NCBI RefSeq assembly: GCF_003255815.1
Contig: NC_037668.1
Coordinates: 89,209,451-89,273,450 of the forward strand
Direction of reading: 5' to 3'
Length of the DNA stretch: 64,000 nt
DNA from: Theropithecus gelada
Lineage: Eukaryota > Chordata > Mammalia > Primates > Cercopithecidae
Positions 56,128 to 64,000 of the stretch are shown here, piece by piece. Positions within the stretch are counted from its first letter, which is position 1. The number at the start of each line of letters is the position of its first letter. The notes beneath the pieces are model-generated. The model was not told the DNA's origin. It worked only from the letters and a program-made list of their open reading frames with translations, and did not search any database. Made by a program: the position numbers and the translations under genes.

Positions 56128-56480
56128 TAAAGAACAACACAGATTTTTTTAAATGTTCATTTTCATGGGTACATAGTAGGTGTACATATTCCTGGGGTAC
56201 ATGAGATGTTTTGATACAGGTATGCAATGTGTAATAATCACATCATGGAGAATGGGGTATCCACCTCCTCAAGCCCTTATCCTTTGTGTTACAAATAATC
56301 CAAGTATCCTGTTTTAGTTACTTTTCAATGTTCAGTTAAATTATTATTGACTTTACCCTCCCCCTCATTGTGCTATCAAATACTAGGTCTTATTCATTCT
56401 TTTGGTTTTTGTTTTTTTTTTTTTTTTTTTTTTGGTACCTATTAACCATCCCTACTTCTCCATCACTTCCTGGGTTACTT
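56128..56480 (-). repeat. L1 3'UTR fragment, reverse orientation
   Basis: TGGGTACATAGTAGGTGTAC, GTATGCAATGTGTAATAATC, ACATCATGGAGAATGGGGTA and AAATACTAGGTCTTATTC are the reverse complement of primate L1 3'UTR text. A 23-T run (56409-56431 roughly) interrupts it. Confidence 0.85.
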
Positions 56481-56775
56481 TCTTATCTTGTACTGTAATT
56501 TGGCAGACTGAGCTGGCACCTCTTAAACAACTGTAACAACAGCAACTACTTCTTCATGAATTCAATGTCTACCTATGTTGGGCATGATGTTCATTGAGTA
56601 ACTACTGTGGAGACTGCTGGTGACCTGGGTGGGAGCTGTCTCCCAAAGCGGGGGTAGAAGCCTGACTGTGGTGGGCTGTTGAATGAGAAGGGGCTAGGGA
56701 ATGAAGCATTTGAGAGCAAATGTGTTCAAGAAGTTTGGTTGTATGGGGGTAGTCATGGAAGTGGCTATTAGGATG
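56481..56775. other. Intergenic sequence, nothing recognised
   Basis: No gene or nameable repeat. Confidence 0.5.
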
Positions 56776-57192
56776 TTGTATTAGTTTGCTAGGGCTGCCA
56801 TAGGAAAATACCACACACTAGGTGGCTTAAACAACAGAAATGTATTTTCTCACAGCTCTGGAGGCTGGAAGTCCAAGATCAAGGTGTTGGCAGGTTTGGT
56901 TTTCTCTACAGTCTCTCTCCATAGCTTGCGATGGCCACCTTCTCGCTGCGTCTTCATCAGGCTTTCCTCTGTGTATCCACATCCTTGCTTTCTTTCTGCG
57001 TGCCCAAATTCTTCCTCCTATAAAAACATCTTCTATATTGAAGTTGGGTCCACCCTAACAGCCTTATTTTAACTCAGTCACCTTGTTTAAAAGACCCTAT
57101 CTTCAAATTCAGTCACATTCTGAGGTACTAGGAGTTAGGGATTTAGTATATGAAATTTGGGAGGAAGGAAGGGATGCAATTCAATCTGTAGG
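56776..57192 (-). repeat. MLT1 solo LTR, full length
   Basis: TGTATTAGTTTGCTAGGGCT, GGTGGCTTAAACAACAGAAA, GGAGGCTGGAAGTCCAAGAT, CCTATCTTCAAATTCAGTCA and TATGAAATTTGGGAGG are the reverse complement of a complete MLT1-type LTR (about 415 bp). No internal ERV sequence is attached. Confidence 0.85.
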
Positions 57193-57371
57193 TCAAGAAC
57201 TTTTCTTTTCATATGCAAGTGCCAAGCATTTTTACATGTAGTGGGAAGAGAGCTTAGAGAAAGAGAGGTCACTTAATAGAGGAAAAGTCCTGAAGCTGGG
57301 GCAGGGGTTGGAAGGAGAGCCCAGGGGAAAGGGAGCCCCGGGCAGAAGGAGGGAGGCATCTGCTCCAGTAA

Positions 57372-58170
57372 CCAAGGGTGCAGGCAGTCACTTTCTCTGC
57401 AATATTGAGGGTGCAGACACAGTCGGTTTATCTGCAATGCTGGTGTGCAGTGCAGCTGGTTTCTCTGCAATGTTGGGGATGCAGACACAGTTGGTTTCAC
57501 TGCAGTGCTGGGGGTACAGGTGCAGTCGGTTTCTCTGCAATGCTGGGGGTGTAGATTGCAGTTGGTTTCTCTGCAATGCTGGGGGTGCAGGCACAGTGTT
57601 TCTCTGTAGTGCTGTGGGTGTAGATTGCAGTCGGTTTCTCTGCAGTGCTGGGGGTGCAGGTGCAGTCAGTTTCTCTGCAGTGCTGGGGGTGCAGCTGCAG
57701 TCGGTTTCTCTGCAGTGCTGGGGGTGCAGGTGCAGTCAGTTTCTCTGCGATGCTGGGGGTATAGATTGCAGTTAGTTTCTCTGCAATGCTGGGGGTGCAG
57801 GCTCAGTCTGTTTCTCTGCAATGCTGGGGGTGCAGGCGCAGTCTGTTTCTCTGCAGTGCTGGGGGTGTAGATTGCAGTTGGTTTCTCTGCGGCGCTGGGG
57901 GTGCTGGTGCAGTCAGTTTCTCTGCAGTGCTGGGGGTGCAGGTGCAGTCTGTTTCTCTGCAGTGCTGGGGGTGTAGATTGCAGTTGGTTTCTCTGTAGTG
58001 CTGCAGGTGTAGATTGCAATCGGTTTTTCTGCAGTGCTGGGGGTGCAGGTGCAGTCAGTTTCTCTGCAGTCCTGGGGGTGCAGGTGCAGTTGGTTTCTCT
58101 GCAGTGCTAGGGGTGCAGGTGCAGTCAGTTTCTCTGCAGTCCTGGGGGTGCAAGCAGTTGATTTTTCTGT
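57372..58170. repeat. 35-36 bp minisatellite, about 23 units
   Basis: A unit with the motif TTTCTCTGCAGTGCTGGGGG then either TGCAGGTGCAGTCAG (35 bp) or TGTAGATTGCAGTTGG (36 bp) recurs about 23 times over 0.8 kb; the first units are more divergent. The + strand is rich in G/T with one G5 run per unit. Both strands hold long open frames because the unit lacks stops in several phases, giving Cys/Leu-rich pseudo-protein. No start context or splice signals support coding. Confidence 0.96.
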
Positions 58171-58434
58171 AACCTGAAGGTGGGAAGCTGGTGATTCTTC
58201 ATGTGACGGAGGAAAAGGATGCCTGAGAGTATAAACTGGAAACATTTTGAGGGCAATTTGATCGCATGTGTCTAAACCTTTAAAATGTGCATACAGTTAA
58301 TTTATCCCAAGGAAATAATTAGGGGTCTACATGGGAATCTGGCAATAAAGACAGCTACACAAATAAAACTATAGTTTTGTTTATCATACAAAAGGATAGA
58401 AAACAACCTCAATATCCAAAAAATGGAGGCCTGG
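58171..58434. other. Intergenic sequence, nothing recognised
   Basis: A short interval between the minisatellite and the LTR with no feature recognised. Confidence 0.5.
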
Positions 58435-58838
58435 CGATATGGTTTGGATGTTTGTTCCCTCCAAATCCCATTTTGAAGTGTGATCCCCAACACTGGAGAT
58501 GTGGCCTGGTGGGAGGTGCTTGGGTCGTGGAGGGCAGATCCTTCATGAATGAGTTTGGTGCCCTCCCCATGTAACAAGAGAGTTCTCTCTCTGTTAGTTC
58601 ATATGAGAGCTGGTTGTTTAAAGGAAGCTGACTCCTCCTCTCTCATCATATGACATGCTGGCTCTTCCTTTGCCTTCTATCAGAATTGGAAGTTCCCTGA
58701 GGCCCTCACCAGAAGCAGATGCTGGCACTATGGTTCAGGTACAGTCTGCAGAATCATGAACCAAATAAACCTCTTTTCTATATAAATTATCCAGCATCGG
58801 GTATTCCTGTATAGCAACACAAGAAGGACTGATATACC
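58435..58838 (+). repeat. MST-type solo LTR (ERVL-MaLR)
   Basis: The LTR starts GATATGGTTTGGATGTTTGT, then GGCCTGGTGGGAGGTGCTTG, and holds CCAAATAAACCTCTTTTC, with AATAAA as the LTR poly(A) signal. It is about 400 bp, the usual size of an MST LTR, and is a solo copy. Confidence 0.88.
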
Positions 58839-60264
58839 TAATTAAGCAAACTATTACATGTTTTAGAATGTCACATGCACAAGTCAGTGGGACGCCAAGA
58901 GTGTATACAGCCATCAATTATGTTTATGTACGTTTATGAAGATGGAATGGTGGTTCAGGATAGCCTCATATAAGCAAATGAGGAGCAGACAATTACACAA
59001 TTATACAAAGAATAATCGTGACTTAAAAAAATAGACAGTGGATATATGTAAAAGAAGAAAGACAGCCCGTGTGTGGGAGGCAAAGGTTAACTGTGGTGAT
59101 CTCTGGGTGGTGAAATTAAGGGAGCTAATTATCTTCTTTTTGCTTACCTATATAGTTTCTAATTTTTGCCACGGTGAACATATTATTTAAGCAAGATGGG
59201 AAAAAAGCAATAAAAACAACTTTTTAAATGCACCACCTGGATTTCTTTTTAGGGCTATTTTCCATAAAGAAACCAATTTTTTATGACCTCCTAAGAGTTG
59301 TTGTATAAATGACGCTGGCACGTGGAAAATAATAAAGGAGATATGGATATGCTCCCTGCAGATTGAGATGGCAGAGAGGTGCCATGCTCCTCTCTCTGGG
59401 GCCTAGGGCAGCAGTTAGCACACAGTAGGCCCCCAATAAATAGTTGAGGAAGAAATGATTGAGTGAGATACTGTTGGCAAAGAGGGTAACTGAACATCCC
59501 TGTAAGTGAAAAAAAATCACTGGCTCACAGTAACCTCTATATGAGGTATAAAATCATGCATTAGTAAATAACAAATTATCATGGGCTATGAATCCCTTAT
59601 GTGGCTCGAGAGTTGTCCAAGTCTAGAATGTTCTTTCTATACAGGTTTGCACCTATAACGAATGTGAATTTCAACCTCTGTTCACTGCTCAAACTACTGA
59701 TAAACCTAAACTCTGGCACCAGTTAGATGCAAGGCATTTGCTTTCCAGAAAGCCTTTGAAACCAAAAGGCTTTGGTATTGATCATGTATCATCTTCAGAA
59801 ACGTTCCATCCACTTTTCAGGCCTATTGTCATTACCACGATATCCTGAAGACATTACCTAGATGTCATGAGGCAACAGCCTCTTAAAGTCATGGTATGGG
59901 CTGGTACAGCCATGGAATCCAGTCCTAAAATGTAGATGTTTCTGACGCTATGAAGAGGAAGACAATGGGATAATATTATTACATCAGAGGATGAGTCTAA
60001 TGTCTTTCATCCGCCAGAGAGAAGACTGGAGATATTTATTGGTTCAGTACTTCAGCAACATGGTATTATTGTCTTTGAGTGTTTTGATAGGTAGTTAGCG
60101 CAAGGGTGTTAATGAAAACAGCCCCACTTCATTTAAAAATTAACTACTTGGCCATTGAGCAACAGGAGCTGATCCATTATGGCAATAAATCTGTGATGGA
60201 GATTTATGTCCTCGTGACTCAGAGCCAGGCCATGGGCATATTTAGATGGGCTGGAGAGATAAGG
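58839..60264. other. Intergenic sequence with an L2/MIR scrap
   Basis: Near 59408-59450 the text CAGTTAGCACACAGTAGGCC, CCCAATAAATAGTTGAGGAA is an L2/MIR end. The rest holds no feature I can name. Confidence 0.5.
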
Positions 60265-60382
60265 AATACCAAGTGTGGGCACTGGAAACCATCTGGGGTT
60301 CTTCAGAGACAGAATACAATTTAGTAGTAGAGAGAACATAGTCTGCCTGGACATCACTAATGTAGCACTTATCCAAAACATC
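60265..60382 (+). repeat. Dispersed duplicate, copy 1
   Basis: The text TGGGCACTGGAAACCATCTG, GGGTTCTTCAGAGACAGAA, ACATAGTCTGCCTGGACATC, ACTAATGTAGCAC recurs in closely related form at about 61868-61972 in the same orientation. Identity by eye is about 80%. I cannot assign it to a known repeat. Confidence 0.75.
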
Positions 60383-60679
60383 TTTTCTCCCAAAAAAGTT
60401 GCTGAGCCCATTAGCTGTCACCTTTTTCTGGGATGCCATAGGTTGATGAAGACCTGGTCTCCCAGGCCCACGGGCAGGCCCCAGGCCATCCTGCTGGGTC
60501 TGTGGAGACTAAGCCCATTTCCATCTGATGGCTGGGGAAAGGGCCCGCATTCACCTGCTCATCAGAAAAGCAGCTCCTCCCAGGCCAGCTGACACAGCTG
60601 CTATTTCCTCAGAACGGCTCTTTTGCTAATGCAATGGAAAAGTCCACCCAGGTGAGTGCAGCAAAGAGGGAAGGAAATA

Positions 60680-60870
60680 TTTCTTGCACAGTTGTTGTCA
60701 GGCTCTGGGCTAGGTGCCTAACTTACATAATTTCATTTAATCTCCACAACAATCTTGAAAGGTAGCTCTTATTAATCAACTATTAACTCCATTTCAGAGA
60801 GCAGAAAGCTGACACTCATAAAATTGAAGTGGCTTGCCCTAGGCCCATGTACGGTGTCTGCATGGACACC
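60680..60870 (-). repeat. MIR SINE remnant
   Basis: Antisense MIR text: GGCTAGGTGCCTAACTTACA, CAATCTTGAAAGGTAGCTC and TTGAAGTGGCTTGCCCTAGG. Confidence 0.7.
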
Positions 60871-60889
60871 ACATTGGAGGGAGAAGGTG

Positions 60890-61060
60890 AGTTTTGAAAT
60901 CACAGAAACCAGCGTTTGAGTCCCAGCTACGCTACTCATTAGCTGGGCAGTTTTGAAAAACAGTTAGCCTTTCTCTGCCCGTAGTTTTTTTCATTTGTCA
61001 ACAAAAGGTGATAGATTAACATAGTCATCACCGGATACACGGGTGGGTTAGACAAAATAA
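60890..61060 (+). repeat. MIR SINE remnant
   Basis: Sense MIR text: AACCAGCGTTTGAGTCCCAG, CTACGCTACTCATTAGCTGG and GTTAGCCTTTCTCTGCCC. It is tail-to-head with the preceding antisense MIR. Confidence 0.65.
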
Positions 61061-61445
61061 AAAAATGAAAGTCTTAAATAAAAATGAGCTGGGATTCCAG
61101 GCCACGTTTTTCAGACTCCAGAGTTCTTGTAACTAAACCATTAAAAACTCATGACTCTGGGGAGACACAGAGGCCGAGACAGAACGCCAAATCCAGAGCC
61201 TCGGAGGACCTAGCGGGACCCGCTGGGGTGCAGTGTAGGGCTTGGACGCGCAGGGGAGCGCGAACAGAGCAGAGTTATCCGTGCTGAGGAAAGGCTGCAG
61301 CAAGGTCAGCCGCTAGGCAGACTTGAAGATCAGCTAATGGTATACTTTCTATATGAAAATCATAAAAAGGAGAATGTGGGAAGTAAGACTGACCTCTGAG
61401 CCTCTGAGATCTGAGATCTCAACTATATACAGCAGAAGCTCAGCC
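61061..61445. other. Intergenic sequence with a small CpG-rich patch
   Basis: Positions 61160-61265 hold an unusual cluster of CpGs (CCGAGACAGAACGCCAAATC, TAGCGGGACCCGCTGGGG, GGACGCGCAGGGGAGCGCG). It is too short for a CpG island and no transcript is evident. Confidence 0.4.
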
Positions 61446-61620
61446 TTTTTTTTTTTTTTTTTTTTTTTTTGGGACCGGGCCTCACTCTGTCACCCAGGCT
61501 GGAGTGCAGTGGCACAATCACGGCTCACTGCAACCTCTACCTCCCCCAGGCTCCAGCAATCCTCCTGCCTCAGCCTCTCCAGTAACTGGGACTATAGGCT
61601 TGCATCACTATGCCTGGCTA
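61446..61620 (-). mobile_element. 5'-truncated Alu, minus strand
   Basis: A 25-T tract is followed by GGGACCGGGCCTCACTCTGTC and only the right arm of Alu, ending TGCATCACTATGCCTGGCTA. The left monomer is absent. Confidence 0.92.
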
Positions 61621-62493
61621 TCAGCTTAAATCTGAGCAAGCCCAAGGGTCTAACTGATTAATATATGTCAGAAAGTTAATGGTCTGGGAGAAGAGGGACC
61701 TCTGGGAGAAAGATAGGGGGATAACACAGTAAAAGTTGCTGGACAATGGACACCCCAAACAGTTTCCCAGGGGGCAAGGACTGGTGGGGGACCATGAGAA
61801 GTTTCATTTCTGGGCCTTGGAATTAACTGAGGGCTCTCAGCTTCAGGGAAGCTACCGACAGTAGGGTTTGGGCACTGGAAGCCCTCTGGGGTTCTGCAGA
61901 GAGAGAATATGACTCAGTAGTATAGAGAATATGGTCTGCGTGGGCATCACTAATGTAACACCCACCAGTGCAGACAGCCAGGATTCAGGAAAACCAAAAG
62001 GGAATTGGAAGCTGAGGCTACAGAAGGGATGAAGACATTAGTCCTGTCCTCAGGAAGGCTGTGGGGAAGACAGTGAATAGGGATTTCTGACCCAAGGTGG
62101 TCACATGTTGACAAAACAAGCTCAGGGTCTCAGAGCAGCCCTGGGGAGAGGCACCTAAGTCACCAAGGGGTGGTGAGGAAAGATTCCTGGAGGAGAGAAC
62201 ACTGGAAGTGAGACACAGAAGACAGTGGTAGCTGATCAGGACAAGAGAGGATGTCCCTGACATGGTCCTGCTTACAATCTTGTTCTATTCAGTACCACGG
62301 CCCAAAAGATGAACCATATTCATGGTTTGGCTCCCATCGACCCCCAGTCTCATTTCTTTTCACTTTGCCCCACACTTTGGGCTATAGCAACTTCAGCTGC
62401 TGGTGGTTGCCTCCGTGTCCATGTTGATGGTGAATTTTTGATTATATGACTCTCGTCTGCCTGAAATACTCCACCATCCCTTGGGCTAAATGC
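61621..62493. other. Intergenic sequence containing duplicate copy 2
   Basis: The only recognisable structure is the second copy of the short duplicate (61868-61972: TTGGGCACTGGAAGCCCTCT, GGGGTTCTGCAGAGAGAGAA, ATGGTCTGCGTGGGCATCAC). The remainder is unrecognised. Confidence 0.55.
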
Positions 62494-62807
62494 CATTTTT
62501 ATTTTATTTTATTTTATTTTTTGAGACAGAATCTCGCTCTGTCATCCAGACTAGCATGCAGCGGCGCAGTCTCAGCTCACTGCAACCTCTGTCTCCCGAG
62601 TTTAAGCGATTCTCCTGCCTCCGCCTCCTGAGTAGCTGGGATTACAAATGTGTACCACCATGCCCAGCTAATTATTTGTATTTTTTTTAGTAGATATGGG
62701 GTTTCATCATGTTGGCCAGGGTGGTCTAGAACTCCTGACTTTAAGTACTTTGCCTGTCTCAGCCTCCCAAAGTGCTGGGATTGCAGGCGTGAGCCACCAC
62801 TCCCATC
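62494..62807 (-). mobile_element. Alu, minus strand, with (TTTTA)n tail
   Basis: The A-tail has become (TTTTA)n on the + strand, followed by TTGAGACAGAATCTCGCTC and a complete Alu ending TGAGCCACCACTCCCATC. GCTAAATGCCATTT before and GCTAAATTCTATTT after are the target-site duplication. Confidence 0.94.
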
Positions 62808-63579
62808 TGCTAAATTCTATTTATTCTTTAGGAGCCTTTTAGGAATCCTTCTCTGCCTCCTGCATCTGGTGTTAGATGCTCTTCCCTGAAACCCCTGTGC
62901 ACGTCTCAATCACTGTCCTTGCCACCTTGCACTAGATTTAATGATGTGTCCATTTTCCTCACTAGACAGTGCACCTAGTTGATGTCAGGAACTACGTATT
63001 CCTTTTTACAGTCACAGTTGCCAGCATTTAGCCACTGCTTCACAAATCGTTTTGCAATGACCAGTTAAGGAAAGATAGACAAATTTAAATGAAGTACTCT
63101 TTTCTCCTTAGGGCTACCAGATAAACACAGGACACCCAGTTACACTGGAGTTTAAATTGAAATTTGAATTTCAAATAAACAAAGAATACTTTTTTCAGGA
63201 TAAGTATGTCCCAAACAGCGCATGGAACGTACTTGTACTAAGCAGAAATGTGTCTCAAATGTTGCATGGGACACACACCAAAAGATTGTTACTCATCTGA
63301 AATGCAAATTGAACTGGGCATCCTGTATTTTTATTTGCTAAATCTGTCAGCCCTAAATATTGAAAAGCATAAAGGGTGTGGGCAAGAGCAGTCTCATTCT
63401 GCTGATAGAAAATGCTCAATCTGGTAAGAAATTTGGCAAAATACTTTCCAATATGATCAGATAATTGCTCGGAGATAAGGGAGTTAATTCCAGTATTTAT
63501 GATGGCCCAAAGTTAGAAAACACCTAAATATATATCCTTCAGAGACTGGTTAAATGAAATAGAATTTTATGTGCCATGT
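62808..63579. other. Intergenic sequence, mostly unrecognised
   Basis: No gene is seen. Near 63110-63350 the text GGGCTACCAGATAAACACAG, ACACCCAGTTACACTGGAG and AACTGGGCATCCTGTATTTT resembles a dispersed old DNA-transposon or LTR-like repeat, not assigned. Confidence 0.4.
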
Positions 63580-63890
63580 AACATTGAGATTAAAGCACAA
63601 GGTCTGAAGGCAAAGTGCCTAGGTGCTATTTCTCAACTAAAAACAAAACAAAGCAAAAATGCCTTGGTGCAAATCTTGGCTGCACATGACACTGGCTATG
63701 AGACTCTGAGGAAGGTTACCCAATTTTTCTTATGCCTCAGTTCCCACCTGTGTAAAATAGGAATACACACATTTTTACCCTGTAAGGTTTGGGAAGATTA
63801 AATAAGTTATCCACGTACAGCCCTTACAAAAGGGCCTGGCAGAAAGTAATGTTTAAATAAAGACTGTTATTGTTATTATCATCATCCCTA
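63580..63890 (+). repeat. MIR SINE, near full length with an A-rich insertion
   Basis: Sense MIR text: ATTAAAGCACAAGGTCTGAA, GACTCTGAGGAAGGTTACCC, TTATGCCTCAGTTCCCACCT, GTGTAAAATAGGAATACACA and ATAAAGACTGTTATTGTTA. A short AACTAAAAACAAAACAAAG segment breaks its head. Confidence 0.8.
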
Positions 63891-64000
63891 TTGTAGAATA
63901 CTGTGGTATCATTAAAAATGTCTTTATAGATTTATATTTATTGATGGAAAAAGGTGTCCTCATTATACAGTGAGGGAAACAATCAATCAAAGCAGCAAAT

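Noticed and set aside
57308..58245. Overlapping Cys/Leu-rich and Thr/Pro-rich open frames on both strands
   Set aside because: They are the translated minisatellite. Units of 35 and 36 bp change frame constantly and no start or splice context supports expression.
61160..61265. Possible CpG-island promoter
   Set aside because: Only about 100 bp long, with no core promoter elements or exon downstream.
1..64000. CRISPR arrays, operons, tRNA or rRNA genes, phage or plasmid modules
   Set aside because: None is present. The window is repeat-rich primate nuclear DNA; regular repeats seen are a minisatellite and microsatellites.

Overview
The window is nuclear DNA of a catarrhine primate (human, ape or Old World monkey). 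Full-length AluY copies, primate-age L1 3' ends, MaLR LTRs (MST, MLT1), a MER2-like Tigger derivative, half of a MADE1 element and old MIR/L2 remnants support this. It is AT-rich and CpG-poor, with no bacterial-type gene layout, CRISPR array or operon. A run of 97 Ns at 41584-41680 marks an assembly gap inside a microsatellite and suggests a draft assembly. I cannot name the species from sequence alone.

Only one gene is visible: the 3' end of NFIA (nuclear factor I/A), on the + strand. Positions 1-28921 are the downstream part of its last intron. An acceptor (pyrimidine tract plus AG at 28920-28921) opens the terminal exon, which has 18 coding bases (Ser-Trp-Tyr-Leu-Gly-stop, 28922-28939). 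A 3'UTR of about 7.5 kb follows and probably ends just after the AATAAA at 36391. It carries two miR-223 seed matches, three miR-29 seed matches and several internal poly(A) signals. Naming the gene NFIA rather than a paralogue rests on the C-terminal SWYLG, the long AT-rich 3'UTR and the miR-223 site.

The gene half (1 to about 37.6 kb) has a single Alu and only scattered old MIR, L2 and L1 remnants. The last 10 kb of the intron is free of young repeats and holds blocks whose composition and motifs suggest conserved regulatory DNA (about 20.4-22.05, 24.78-25.01 and 26.1-26.5 kb), plus a perfect 12-bp-arm RFX/X-box-like palindrome at 26878-26904.

The downstream half (37.6-64 kb) is intergenic and repeat-dense. 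It has about a dozen Alus, several L1 fragments, MLT1 and MST solo LTRs, a MER2-like element with a private 44-bp duplication, and a 1.3-kb-class mariner fossil (45071-47275) split by three Alus. Two AluYs are inserted at the same target site around a GGA/GAA microsatellite with the gap. A 35-36 bp minisatellite of about 23 units lies at 57372-58170. No second gene, RNA gene or new multi-gene system was found. The best leads are structural and regulatory: the doubly hit Alu site with the triplet expansion, the minisatellite, the nested mariner, the candidate intronic enhancers, and an A/B-box-like, poly(A)-tailed block on the minus strand of the distal 3'UTR.
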